From contig NZ_JACVAA010000003.1 of NCBI RefSeq assembly GCF_014851565.1, positions 124,001 through 188,000 on the forward strand: DNA of 64,000 nucleotides. Reading direction: 5' to 3'. The notes beneath the pieces were generated by a model, which was not told the DNA's origin, did not search any database, and was given only the letters and a program-made list of their open reading frames with translations. The DNA is from Pseudomonas sp. PDM15. Lineage in GTDB: Bacteria; Pseudomonadota; Gammaproteobacteria; Pseudomonadales; Pseudomonadaceae. Below, piece after piece: positions 28,896 through 38,607 of the stretch (positions within the stretch are counted from its first letter, which is position 1; every line of letters starts with the position of its first letter). Made by a program: the position numbers and the translations under genes.

Positions 28896-29630
28896 ATGAC
28901 CGCCAGCCTCACCGCCATACAACTCAGCCAGCTCGAACAGGCCAAGCGTGATTTCGCCAAGGCCTTCCGCGTGCTCAAGGAAACCCGCACGCTGACCGCC
29001 ACCAACACCTACCAGGCCTATGTGCGAGTGCCAGATAGCGAGCTGGTGATCGCCCTGCATGCTCCAGGCCCTTGGGCCGATGACCAGGAGATCCGCGCCG
29101 TGGTTGCCAGCTACAGCGGCCAGGTGGTGCTGGACGAGACCGCCGCTGGCAGCTCGCCGCTCAGCGGCAGCAAGGCCGGCGGCAACGGCCAGCGCTATGC
29201 CGGGGTGTTCCAGAAGCGCCCCGAGGTCAATGTGGTGATCCATGTGCACACGCCGTACCTCGGCGGTTGGGCCAGTGCCCACCGGGTGCTGCCGATCCGC
29301 TATGCGGCCTCGCAGCGCGTGACCCTGGCCCGCGAGCTGCCGATCTACATCGACCGCCGCCAGCCGGAGCACGCCTTCATCGTCGAGAAGATCGAGGAGA
29401 ACCCGCACACCCCGGCGATTCTCGAGGCCAATGGTGGCGCGACCTTCTGGGGTGAGAGCGTGTTGCAGGCGTCCAAGCTGATTTTGCTGATCGAAGAGGG
29501 CGCCTACTTCCAGGGCCTCGCCGAGCTGTTCGGCGGCTCCAAGGAGTTCGGCCCCGGTGTGCTGGAGCAGCAGTGGAAGATGACCGGCCTGTGGGCCCAG
29601 GGACAGAAGCTGCTCGAAGCGGTGGCCTGA
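28896..29630 (+). CDS. Class II aldolase/adducin-family protein
   Basis: 244 aa, ribosome site CAGGAG. Zinc-binding pattern VVIHVHTPYLGGW (HxH, about 111-123). The fold suggests aldol or retro-aldol cleavage of a hydroxy compound, or a decarboxylase/dehydratase. Transcribed away from the monooxygenase operon from its own sigma-54-like promoter and convergent with the nitroreductase gene. A role in processing the carbon skeleton left after desulfurisation is plausible but inferred. Confidence 0.82.
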   Translation: MTASLTAIQLSQLEQAKRDFAKAFRVLKETRTLTATNTYQAYVRVPDSELVIALHAPGPWADDQEIRAVVASYSGQVVLDETAAGSSPLSGSKAGGNGQRYAGVFQKRPEVNVVIHVHTPYLGGWASAHRVLPIRYAASQRVTLARELPIYIDRRQPEHAFIVEKIEENPHTPAILEANGGATFWGESVLQASKLILLIEEGAYFQGLAELFGGSKEFGPGVLEQQWKMTGLWAQGQKLLEAVA

Positions 29631-29640
29631 TCGGAGATGG

Positions 29641-29699
29641 CAGGCCGCCACGGCGGCCTGTTCAAGCTACGAGCCCGAATGCGTTGCGCATTCGGGCTC
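29641..29699. terminator. Double hairpin between convergent genes
   Basis: Two stems: CAGGCCGCC/GGCGGCCTG at 29641-29660, and a 13-bp perfect stem GAGCCCGAATGCG at 29671-29683 pairing with 29687-29699, followed by GTCTTTT on the plus strand. It probably ends the aldolase transcript and, in reverse, the operon ending in the nitroreductase. Confidence 0.75.
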
Positions 29700-29706
29700 G
29701 GTCTTT

Positions 29707-30306
29707 TCAGGAGGTAGCGAAGCTGAAGCGGCCCTCGGCTATCAGGCTCGCCAGCGGCTGGCGCTGGGTCGGCTGTTCGCGGGCGCGCAGGTCATCGGGC
29801 AGCTCGGCGGCCTCGCCACGGCGGCCGATGGCGATGGCCAACTCGACCTGATAACCGTCCGGCACGCCCAGCTCGCTACGCGCCCGCTCGCGGTCGAAGC
29901 CACCGATGGCATGGCTGCTCCAACCACTGTGCTGGGCCTGCAGGGCCAGGCTGGCCCAGGCCGCGCCGCTATCCAGGGAATGGCTGAGCAGCGGGCTGTC
30001 CTCGCTGGCGCCGGGGCGGCGGTGGTGGGTGCGCGAGATCAGTATCACCAGCGCGGCCGCCTTGGCGGCCCAGCGCCGGTTGTACTCGCCGAGCAGGTCG
30101 AACAGGCTCGCCCAGCTGGGCGAGCCATTGAGTGCATAGACGAAACGCCAGGGTTGGGCGTTGTTGGCCGAGGGTGCCCAGCGCGCGGCCTCGAAGAGGG
30201 CGAACAGCTCCTGCTCGGCGATTGCCTCGCCGGTGAAGGCGCGTGGCGACCAGCGCTCGAGGAACTGTGGATGAATGGCGTACTCGGTCTGGCGGGGTGT
30301 GCTCAT
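29707..30306 (-). CDS. Nitroreductase-family flavoprotein
   Basis: 199 aa FMN-dependent nitroreductase fold. N-terminal ERWSPRAF with FEAARWAPSANNAQPWRFVYA is the family FMN-binding signature; the C-terminal half has GYQVELAIAIGR. Last gene of the operon begun by the TonB-dependent receptor and 26 bp after a DszB-like gene. The upstream monooxygenases need reduced FMN; this could be the reductase that supplies it, in place of an SsuE type, since no SsuE-like gene is present. That role is inferred. Confidence 0.82.
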   Translation of the reverse strand: MSTPRQTEYAIHPQFLERWSPRAFTGEAIAEQELFALFEAARWAPSANNAQPWRFVYALNGSPSWASLFDLLGEYNRRWAAKAAALVILISRTHHRRPGASEDSPLLSHSLDSGAAWASLALQAQHSGWSSHAIGGFDRERARSELGVPDGYQVELAIAIGRRGEAAELPDDLRAREQPTQRQPLASLIAEGRFSFATS

Positions 30307-30332
30307 GTCGCTGTCTCGTGCGGGTGAGTGAA

Positions 30333-31397
30333 TCAGAGGCCGGCCTGTCGCTGGCGCTCGCGCAGGGCCAGGGCGGCCTCCAGGGGGCGGTGGTCGACCC
30401 AGTCATGCAGGTCGAAGTCACGTTCGAGGAAGCCATACAGCCAGAGCGCCTGCTTCTGCTCGGCGAACAGTGCCAGGCGCTCGGCGGAGAGGTCCGGATG
30501 CAGGCTGCGGTGGAAGTCGTTGCGATAGGCGGCGGCCACACCTGCGGCGCTACCGGCGGTCTCGCCCTCGAGGACGGCGTGCAGGGCGTCGGGGTTGTCG
30601 GCAGCCCAGTCGGCGGCGCGCAGGGTCTCGGCGAGGAAGCGCACCAACAGGTCGAAGTGCTGGTCGATCAGGTTCTTGTGCACGGTGATCGGCCGCGGCG
30701 TGCCGTTGTTGGTGCGCAGGTGGGCAGAGGGCAGGGCATCCAGATCGATGCCGACCACGACGCCGGCAGCACGCGCCGCATCCACCGCGGCGGCGCCTTT
30801 GACATAGACCGCGTCGACCCGGCCTGCGGCCAGCTGCTCGATGCCGGCCCACAGCTGGCGTGGTCCGTTCTGTCCGCGCTTGCCATGCCCGGAGGGCACC
30901 TCCACCAGGGTGACGTCATGCAGGCCGAGCCCGGCACTGGCCAGTACACCACGATAACCCTGCAGCGACATGCCGCGAGCGATGCTGGAGCCGCGGGCAT
31001 GGCTGGGCAGTGGATGCTCGATCCACTGTGGCAGCGCCAGGCGCTTGCCGGCGAGATCGGCGGCGCTACGGATGCCGGACTCGGGGCGTACCAGGATCAC
31101 CTGCCACTCGTCGATCCAGGTCAGGCCGATCAGGCGGGTCGGCGCGCCTTGGGCGCGAGCGGCGAAGGCGAGGATGTTGCCGCCCTCGCGAATCAGCTCC
31201 GGCAACTGATGGTCGTAGTGGTGCTGGCCGAGGCCGGGGTTGTCCTGCAGGGTCTCGACGGCGATACCGTCGTCGGCGAAGGCCTGTTGCAGCCAGCCGA
31301 GTCTGTACGCCAGGCCGGTGGCGGTCGGCACCGGGCAGCGGGTGAACCAGAGCTTGTCGAGACCGGTTTTGCTGGCGAGAGGCGAGGGATTGGGCAT
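30333..31397 (-). CDS. DszB-like sulfinate desulfinase, divergent copy
   Basis: 354 aa, no signal peptide. Active-site pattern of DszB retained: Cys21 in FTRCPVPTATGLA, His60 in GLGQHHYDH and Arg70 in the RxGG motif REGGNILAF; His60 and Arg70 even share DszB numbering. Clearly more distant from the two copies at 25187-27366 (LSWADEV is LTWIDEW here). It lies 51 bp behind an SsuD-like monooxygenase, repeating the oxygenase-desulfinase pairing, which suggests a second substrate. Usually mis-called an ABC substrate-binding protein. Confidence 0.77.
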   Translation of the reverse strand: MPNPSPLASKTGLDKLWFTRCPVPTATGLAYRLGWLQQAFADDGIAVETLQDNPGLGQHHYDHQLPELIREGGNILAFAARAQGAPTRLIGLTWIDEWQVILVRPESGIRSAADLAGKRLALPQWIEHPLPSHARGSSIARGMSLQGYRGVLASAGLGLHDVTLVEVPSGHGKRGQNGPRQLWAGIEQLAAGRVDAVYVKGAAAVDAARAAGVVVGIDLDALPSAHLRTNNGTPRPITVHKNLIDQHFDLLVRFLAETLRAADWAADNPDALHAVLEGETAGSAAGVAAAYRNDFHRSLHPDLSAERLALFAEQKQALWLYGFLERDFDLHDWVDHRPLEAALALRERQRQAGL

Positions 31398-31448
31398 GGC
31401 GGCTCCAGGAGCTGGGCGGCGCGCCGGAGCGCGGCCGCCGCGGTGGGA

Positions 31449-32579
31449 TTAGCGGTGACCGCGCAGTAGCGGCAGGACTTCTTCGCCGACCCGGTAGGCT
31501 TCTTCCAGGTGTGGCGTGCTGGCCAGGATGAAGGCGTCGGCGCCGAGCTGGACAAGTTCGTCCAGGCGTTCGGCCACCTGCTGGTAGCTGCCGACAATGC
31601 CGTTGGTCTGTCCGCCGCGCAGCAGGTTGAAGCCGGACCAGACGTTCGGCTCGAGGATCAGGTCGTCGAAACGGCTGACGGTCTCGGGGCGGTTGCCGGC
31701 CTGCCGGTTGGCCCCCACCGAGTCGCCACCAGGGCGCTGCGCGGCGCGTGCCAGTTCCTCGGGCGATAGCCGCTCGAAGCCCTTGCGTACCTCGCGCCAG
31801 GCTTCTTCCTCGGTGGCGCGGGCGATGATGTCGACGCGTACCGCACACTTGATCTTGCGACCCAGGGCCTCGGTGCGCTCGCGTACGCGGGCGAACTTCT
31901 CGCGCAGCTGGGCGAAGGGTTCGAGCCAGGTCAGGTAGTACTCGGCGTGTTTCGATGCAGTAGCGAGAGCCGCATCAGAAGAGCCGGAGAAGTAGATCTC
32001 GGGAAATTCCTGCTGCGCCAGCGGCAAGGCCAGACCACCATCATCGACCTGGTAGTAGCGGCCTTGGTAGCTGAACGGGCCGCCGTTCCACACGCCGCGC
32101 AGCACGTCGAGGAACTCGCTGGTGCGGTCATAACGGGCATCGTGGCCGGCGCTGTCGCCCCACCACAGCTGGGCCGGACCGCCACCACCGGTGATCACGT
32201 TGAACAGCGCGCGGCCGCCGGTGGCGCGTTGCAGGCTGGCAGTCATGCGTGCGGCGGTCAGCGGGTTCAGGAAGCCCGGCTGGAAGGCGATCATGAAGCG
32301 GAAGGTGCGTGTCTCGCGGGCCAGGAAGGCGGAGATGGCCCAGGGCTCGTCGGTCATCGGGAAGGACGGGATCAGTCCGCCCTGGAAGCCGGAGATCTCG
32401 GCGGCGCGAGCGATCTCGGCGAGGTAGTCGATATAAGTGAAACCGTCGTCGCGGGTGCTCAGCCCGCTACTGCTGGGGTTGCCGTTGCCGAAGAACCAGT
32501 CGCCGCGAAACGGCTCGCGGTTGCGGTGGGTGCTGGGCTCGCCATGGGTGGGCAGGCGCCAGAAAACATCGATGGCCAT
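31449..32579 (-). CDS. SsuD-like FMN-dependent monooxygenase (LLM class)
   Basis: 376 aa from the ATG at 32579. Typical SsuD pattern: DVFWRLPTHGEPSTHR at the start, NVITGGGGPAQLW, FSGSSDAALATA and TPHLEEAYRVGEEVLPLL at the end. Relative to SsuD, His228 is Asp (VRVDI) and Tyr331 is Thr, while LLRGG is kept. Paired with the desulfinase downstream, so sulfone- or sulfonate-like substrate oxidation is inferred. It starts 14 bp after the preceding monooxygenase. Confidence 0.88.
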   Translation of the reverse strand: MAIDVFWRLPTHGEPSTHRNREPFRGDWFFGNGNPSSSGLSTRDDGFTYIDYLAEIARAAEISGFQGGLIPSFPMTDEPWAISAFLARETRTFRFMIAFQPGFLNPLTAARMTASLQRATGGRALFNVITGGGGPAQLWWGDSAGHDARYDRTSEFLDVLRGVWNGGPFSYQGRYYQVDDGGLALPLAQQEFPEIYFSGSSDAALATASKHAEYYLTWLEPFAQLREKFARVRERTEALGRKIKCAVRVDIIARATEEEAWREVRKGFERLSPEELARAAQRPGGDSVGANRQAGNRPETVSRFDDLILEPNVWSGFNLLRGGQTNGIVGSYQQVAERLDELVQLGADAFILASTPHLEEAYRVGEEVLPLLRGHR

Positions 32580-32593
32580 GCTGTGGATTCTCG

Positions 32594-33637
32594 TCAGGCG
32601 GTGTGGGCGGTGGCGCCGGCAAGGCGGGCTCGCAGGGCGGGCAGGACGTTTTCGCCGACCCGATAGGCTTCCTCCAGATGCGGCGCGGCGCCAATCAGGA
32701 AGCTGCCGATGCCGGCTCCGGCATACTCGGCTAGCCACTCGATGACCTCGGCGTAGCTGCCGATCAAGGTCGCGACGCTGTCACCCCCTGGCTGCCAGAG
32801 GCCGCTGCCACCAGGTGCAGGCAGGCCTGCCTGGGTGGCCAGGCGTTGGGCATCGGCCAGGGCCTCCGCGGCATCCTCACGGGCCAGCAGATCGAGACGC
32901 AGGCCGGCCTCCGGGGCGCGCCCATGAGCGCGGGCGATGCGGCTTAGTTCGTCGAGCAGCGGCGCCAGTTCGCTGGACGGCCGCGCGGAAAAGACGTGGA
33001 CGTCGGCCTGGCGGGCAGACAGTTGCAGGGCCTCGGCATCGTCGCCGGCGAGGTAGATGGGGGGCACTCGCTGGCCCGCCAGCGGCCCCTGGAAACCACC
33101 ATCGAGCACCTCGAAGAAGCGCCCCTTGAAGCTGAACGGCGCCTGGGTGATGACTCCGCGCGCCACGCCGATGAATTCGTCGATGCGTGGCAGCAGGTCG
33201 GCATCCGCGACGAAGTCGCCCTGGCGTCTGCGCGCGGCGGCATCGGTCGGGGTGCTGAGCTGCCAGGCGAAGCGCCCGCCGCTGAAGCGCTGGTAGCTGA
33301 CCGCGTTCTTCGCCGCATAGACCGCCGAGCCGCGCGCCGCGTCGAACTCGGTGAGCAGGCGCAGATGGCGGGTGCTGCGTGCGACGTAGCCAGCGATGAT
33401 CCAGGGCTCGTCGCCATCCGGATGGTTGCCGATGCGGATGCCGTCGAAGCCGCTGAGGTCGGCGGCGCGGGCGATCTGCTGCAGGTAGTCGAGGTAGTTG
33501 AAACGTTCGCCGCGTGGGTCGCTGATACCAGGACCGAAAGCGGTCTGGCCATGGCGCTCGCCACGCAGGTAGGCGCTGGCATCGGCGTAGCGTGAGTCGC
33601 GCCAGTTGGGCAGCTCCCAGATGAATTCGACGCTCAT
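32594..33637 (-). CDS. Divergent SsuD-like FMN-dependent monooxygenase (LLM class)
   Basis: 347 aa, shorter and more divergent than the other two. Retains the barrel landmarks EFIWELPNW, FNYLDYLQQIARAADLSGFDG, YLAGDDAEALQLSA and APHLEEAYRVGENVLPAL. The usual ITGG phosphate-binding segment reads LSTPTDAAA, so flavin or substrate binding may differ. Asp replaces SsuD His228 (LRLDL). It starts 10 bp after the SsuA-like gene. It might act on an upstream intermediate of the same substrate. Confidence 0.82.
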   Translation of the reverse strand: MSVEFIWELPNWRDSRYADASAYLRGERHGQTAFGPGISDPRGERFNYLDYLQQIARAADLSGFDGIRIGNHPDGDEPWIIAGYVARSTRHLRLLTEFDAARGSAVYAAKNAVSYQRFSGGRFAWQLSTPTDAAARRRQGDFVADADLLPRIDEFIGVARGVITQAPFSFKGRFFEVLDGGFQGPLAGQRVPPIYLAGDDAEALQLSARQADVHVFSARPSSELAPLLDELSRIARAHGRAPEAGLRLDLLAREDAAEALADAQRLATQAGLPAPGGSGLWQPGGDSVATLIGSYAEVIEWLAEYAGAGIGSFLIGAAPHLEEAYRVGENVLPALRARLAGATAHTA

Positions 33638-33647
33638 GGGGCTCTCC

Positions 33648-34727
33648 CTAAGGGTGGCTGGCCAGGTCGGCCTGGTCTTCCTGCCAGTAGTTCTCCAGCT
33701 GCAGCTCCTTCAGCCCCTGGGCGACGAACTTGGGTTCGAGCAGCGCATTGACGTCGACTTCTCCACGAATCAGCTTGGCCTTCTGGCTGTAGGCGATGCC
33801 GTCGGCGTAGTGCTGGCGCAGGGCCTGGTCATACAACGGGGTGAACTGGCCGACCCAGGACCCGCCCTCGACTTCGCGCTGCAGCACGCTGAGTGGCTGG
33901 CCGGACTGCGACAGGTAGCCCTGGTAGGTTGCGCGGTTGGCGTCCTGGGCAGTCCAGTGGGCGGCCTTCAGGTAGGCGGTGACCACCAGTTGGGTCAGCT
34001 CCGGCTGCTGGGTTACGAAGTCGCTGGCGCCCCAGAGTTCGGCGCGCATCTTCCAGTCGCGTGGTGCCTGTTTGCTGGACCAGACGATCTTGCCGACCTG
34101 CTTGTCTTCGAGCAGGAAGGCATCGCTGAGGGTGAAGAACGCATCCACCCGCCCGGCACTCAGCGCGGCGGCGCCGGCCTGGGGGTTGAGGTTGAAGATG
34201 CGGAAGTCGGAGAAGCCGAGGCCATTGGCCTCCAGCAGCTTGGCGAACGACAGCTCCCAAGGGCGGCCGCGGTGCAGGGCGATGCGCTTGCCCTTCAGAT
34301 CCTTGATCGAGGTGGCGCTGGAGCCGCTGGGCACCACCAGGTAGACATTGTTGCCGCTGCCACCAGGGGCGATCAGTTTGGTGGAGACGCCGGAGGCATT
34401 GGCGATGATCGACGGCAGATCGCCGTAGAAGGCGAAGTCGATGCGCTTGTTGGCGAACTCCTCGTTGACGAAGGTGCCCACCGAGGCGGTGGCCGCCGGG
34501 ACCCATTCCAGCTTGATGTTGCGCTTGGCCAGTTCCTGTTGCAGCCACTGGTCGCGATCCATCACGTAGGCCGGGCCGTTGAAGGTGATCTTGCCGGCGT
34601 TGGCGTAGGCCACGGTGGCGATGCGCACGCTCTGCGGCGCTTCCGCCGCGATGGCGTGGCTGGCCAGCACGGCGGCCGGCAGCAGGGCCAGGCGGCGCAG
34701 CAGGCGGGTGAGGGTGAATGCTTGCAT
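33648..34727 (-). CDS. Periplasmic SsuA-like substrate-binding protein
   Basis: 359 aa with a clear Sec signal peptide (basic MQAFTLTRLLRR, hydrophobic core, ASHAIAA cleavage near 27). The mature fold is the SsuA/NrtA type: EWVPAATASVGTFVNEEFAN, DFAFYGDLPSIIANASG, KDLKGKRIALHRG. It is the only member of the binding-protein fold here with an export signal, so it is the likely receptor for the ABC permeases at 22453-23987, encoded in the other operon. It sits directly after the TonB-dependent receptor, implying hand-over in the periplasm. Confidence 0.92.
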   Translation of the reverse strand: MQAFTLTRLLRRLALLPAAVLASHAIAAEAPQSVRIATVAYANAGKITFNGPAYVMDRDQWLQQELAKRNIKLEWVPAATASVGTFVNEEFANKRIDFAFYGDLPSIIANASGVSTKLIAPGGSGNNVYLVVPSGSSATSIKDLKGKRIALHRGRPWELSFAKLLEANGLGFSDFRIFNLNPQAGAAALSAGRVDAFFTLSDAFLLEDKQVGKIVWSSKQAPRDWKMRAELWGASDFVTQQPELTQLVVTAYLKAAHWTAQDANRATYQGYLSQSGQPLSVLQREVEGGSWVGQFTPLYDQALRQHYADGIAYSQKAKLIRGEVDVNALLEPKFVAQGLKELQLENYWQEDQADLASHP

Positions 34728-34745
34728 GGCGATGTCCTCGCGGGA

Positions 34746-34768
34746 GCCCGCGGCTTTAGGCCGCGGGC
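34746..34768 (-). other. Intercistronic hairpin after the TonB-receptor gene
   Basis: Perfect 9-bp GC-only stem (GCCCGCGGC / GCCGCGGGC) with a 5-base loop in the 49-bp gap between receptor and binding-protein genes. No U-tract. Like the hairpin at 26270-26304 it could protect the upstream message or lower read-through. Confidence 0.65.
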
Positions 34769-34776
34769 GGGGTGGG

Positions 34777-37023
34777 TCAGAAGTCGCTGGTCACGGAAAC
34801 ACCAACGGTGCGTGGGTCGCCGAACATCACCGCGGCGCTCTGGAAGCCACCCGGCAAGGTGTGGTTGCGGTACTCCTTGTCGGTGAGGTTATTGACGTAG
34901 GCGGTGACGCGCGTGGTCTCGCCCGGCAGCTCGTAGGTCACCCGGGCGTTGCCCAGGGTGTAGCCGTCGGCGCGCATGCTGGCGGTCTGGTCGTTGGAGA
35001 AGAAGTACTGGCGGCTGCGGGTGTTCCAGTCGGTGCCGAGGATGATCGCGCCACCGACATTCAGCGGGATGCGGTAGTCGGCGCCGAGCACGGCCGACAC
35101 GTTGGGTGCACGGACGAACTTGTTGCCGGAGAAGTCGTCGTTGCCCGAGGTGTAGTCGGTGAACTCGGTGTGCAGCAGGCCGAGGGCGAAGTTGATGTGC
35201 AGGTTCTCGACCGGAATCGCTTCCAGCTCGAACTCGGCACCGTAGGCTTCGCCCTGGGCGCCGTTGGCCAGGCGCGAGACGGTCTGGTTGTTCACCGCGG
35301 TCACGATGTTGAGCTGGATGTCCTCGTAGTCGTAGTAGAACAGCGCGGCGTTGGCGTTGAGGCGGCCGTCGAACCACTCGGACTTCAGGCCCAGCTCGTA
35401 GGAGGTCAGGTATTCCGGATCGACCGTCGCGACGGTGGCCTGGCTGGTGACCCCGGTGTTGTAGCCACCGGAGCGGAAGCCATAGGCATAGCGGAAGTAC
35501 ACCCGGGCATTGTCGGAGAGGCGGTACTCGGGCGTCAGGTCGTATGTCCAGTCGCTCCAGGTATTGCTTTCGTCCTGCACGGCGTTGACCACCAGCGGGG
35601 TGCTGACGCTGCCGAGATGCCACCAGTCCTCGTTGTTGAAGCCGGCCTGGCCCTGGTTCTGCAGGCGCTGCAGGTCGATGTCCTTGGTTTCGCGGGTCCA
35701 GCGCAGGCCCGCGGTGAGGTTGAAGTCCTCGGTGAAGTTGTAGGTGGTGCTGCCGAACAGGGCGTAGCTCTCGGTGCCCTGGTTGAAGGCGGTGTTGTTG
35801 TAGAAGCGCGGGATGTAGCGATTGCTCAGCGAGCCGTTGGCGCTTTCCGAGTCCAGATCCTCGTCAAAATAGTGGAAGCCCAGGACCCAGTTCAGGCGGT
35901 CTTCGCGCGGCGAGGCGAGACGGAATTCCTGCGACCACTGCTTGCTGTCGGCATAGCTGTAGCCACGCTGCAGTTCCAGCGGCGTGTTGTCGCTGTCGCT
36001 CAGGCCTTTGCGCTCGAAATGCTCGAAGGCGGTGATGGAGGTGAGCTCCAGGCTGCCCAGCTGCCAGACCAGGTTGAGGTTGGCGCCGGCCTGGTCGATG
36101 TTCACCTTGTAGTCGGCGTTGTAGTTGACCTCGCCCTTCTTCGGGTCGATCGAATAGCCGAACTGGTTGGTGCCGTTGGCGCGGGTGCCGTAGCTGACGG
36201 TGCTGTAGCCGCCGGTGTCGTGGTAGCTGCGCGCATGCAGATTCAGGTTGGCTTCCAGGTCGTCATTGATGCGCGCGAGGAACTGCAGGCGTGCGGCATC
36301 GTCTTCCAGTGCGCCTTGATCGTCGTCGTTGGCGAGATTCTCGTTGTAGCCGTCACGGCCCTGATGGCGCAGCGACAGGCGGGCGGCCAGGCGGTCATCG
36401 ACCAGCGCATCGCTGACCGCACCCTCCACCACGCGATCGGCGTAGTCGCCGACGCCGACCTTGAAGTACCCGGACGGATCGAAGGTGGGCTTGCGCGAGA
36501 TGAAGTTGATCGCGCCGGCCGTGGTGTTCTTGCCCCACAGCGTGCCTTGCGGGCCGCGCAGTACCTCCACCCGCTCCTGGTCGAACAGCGGGAAGCCGCT
36601 GGCGCTGATGTTGGCGATGTACACGTCGTCGACGTAGATGCCCACCGGGCTGACGGTATTGGCCCCCTGGTCGCCGGTACCCAGGCCGCGAATCCACCAG
36701 CGCGGACGGCCATGGCCTTCGGTGGTGCCCGCCGAGGCGTTGGGAATGAAGCGGGTGACTTCGTTGGCCGACTGCAACGAGGTGTCGCGCACCTTGTCGC
36801 CATTCAGCACGGAGATGGAGGAGGGTACCTCCTGCACCGTCTCCTCGCGCTTCTGCGCCGTGACGGTGACCTTGGCTAGCGTCGGGGCGCTGTCGGCCTG
36901 CTGGTCGGCAGGCGTTTGTGCCTGCTGCGTGGTCTCGGCGGCATGTGCCGCGACCAGGTTAAGGCCGGCCAGGCCCCCCAAGGCCCAGGCGATGGCAGTG
37001 GAAAGAGTGGTGCGCTTGAACAT
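34777..37023 (-). CDS. TonB-dependent outer-membrane receptor
   Basis: 748 aa from the ATG at 37023 (GGGGG ribosome site). Signal peptide (about 1-27), a TonB-box-like segment KVTVTAQKREE, then a plug domain with GIYVDDVYIANISA and VEVLRGPQGTLWGKNT, then a 22-strand barrel ending VGVSVTSDF. The plug pattern TLWGKNTTAGAINFISRKP is of the type seen in receptors for non-siderophore organics. Operon with an SsuA-like binding protein and monooxygenases, so an organosulfur ligand is inferred; dedicated TonB-ExbB-ExbD genes lie at 38608-40580. Confidence 0.92.
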   Translation of the reverse strand: MFKRTTLSTAIAWALGGLAGLNLVAAHAAETTQQAQTPADQQADSAPTLAKVTVTAQKREETVQEVPSSISVLNGDKVRDTSLQSANEVTRFIPNASAGTTEGHGRPRWWIRGLGTGDQGANTVSPVGIYVDDVYIANISASGFPLFDQERVEVLRGPQGTLWGKNTTAGAINFISRKPTFDPSGYFKVGVGDYADRVVEGAVSDALVDDRLAARLSLRHQGRDGYNENLANDDDQGALEDDAARLQFLARINDDLEANLNLHARSYHDTGGYSTVSYGTRANGTNQFGYSIDPKKGEVNYNADYKVNIDQAGANLNLVWQLGSLELTSITAFEHFERKGLSDSDNTPLELQRGYSYADSKQWSQEFRLASPREDRLNWVLGFHYFDEDLDSESANGSLSNRYIPRFYNNTAFNQGTESYALFGSTTYNFTEDFNLTAGLRWTRETKDIDLQRLQNQGQAGFNNEDWWHLGSVSTPLVVNAVQDESNTWSDWTYDLTPEYRLSDNARVYFRYAYGFRSGGYNTGVTSQATVATVDPEYLTSYELGLKSEWFDGRLNANAALFYYDYEDIQLNIVTAVNNQTVSRLANGAQGEAYGAEFELEAIPVENLHINFALGLLHTEFTDYTSGNDDFSGNKFVRAPNVSAVLGADYRIPLNVGGAIILGTDWNTRSRQYFFSNDQTASMRADGYTLGNARVTYELPGETTRVTAYVNNLTDKEYRNHTLPGGFQSAAVMFGDPRTVGVSVTSDF

Positions 37024-37156
37024 GTTGCCCCCAGTGACTGGCTTGTTTCCGGCATCGCGATGGCGATGCCGGGCGATCAGGTGTTGGCGGTGCCCATGCT
37101 CTTTTGCGGTGGTGGCTAGGCATCCGGCGGCTTGTGCAGGCCGCATTGCCCCTATC

Positions 37157-37171
37157 GCAACAACCGTACCG
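37157..37171 (-). promoter_or_regulatory. Possible sigma-54 promoter of the TonB-receptor operon
   Basis: Minus strand CGGTACGGTTGTTGC has the GG and TTGC elements at the right spacing, with two mismatches to TGGCAC-N5-TTGC. About 134 bases upstream of the ATG at 37023. The 383-bp gap 37024-37406 holds no gene, only this site and the palindrome at 37270-37300. Confidence 0.5.
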
Positions 37172-37269
37172 AGATATGTTTATTGCTAGTAATTTATTGA
37201 TTAGTAAGGATTTGTTTTGATTTTAAGGTGACGAATCAGCGGTTGTTTCCTACTGCCTGGCCAGCAACC

Positions 37270-37300
37270 ATTGCTGCTGGGTTGCTGCCCCAGCAGCAAT
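37270..37300. promoter_or_regulatory. Palindromic operator between TonB receptor and sfnR-like gene
   Basis: Perfect 12-bp inverted repeat ATTGCTGCTGGG / CCCAGCAGCAAT around TTGCTGC. It lies about 100 bp upstream of the possible sigma-54 promoter and about 107 bp before the regulator start. The half-site TTGCTG recurs in the palindrome at 28693-28707. Probable enhancer site for the SfnR-like activator. Confidence 0.65.
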
Positions 37301-37406
37301 TGTCTTTATATTCTTTAAGAGAATAACCAAATGAATATTTATGATTATTTGTGCATAAATTAATTGCTGCACTATCGGTGCTCTGGCCATTAACGGATTC
37401 GCCGCC

Positions 37407-38480
<1,074 letters not shown>

Positions 38481-38607
38481 AGCATTCGAGACTTTCAGTT
38501 TTACAAATCAATAATCCGATCCACGTCAGCCGGCCAGTTTTTGCAGGGTCCGGCATGCCCCGAAACGCCATCCAGAGCTGGCCCCTGATCCAGGAGCACA
38601 CCGCCAA

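Noticed and set aside
25187..31397. Reading the three DszB-like genes as ABC substrate-binding proteins
   Set aside because: None has a signal peptide or lipobox, and two carry the complete Cys/His/Arg set of DszB. Only the gene at 33648-34727 has an export signal.
34615..36879. 754-codon plus-strand open frame opposite the TonB receptor
   Set aside because: Low-complexity Val/Ala/Gly composition with no motifs; a mirror of the receptor gene.
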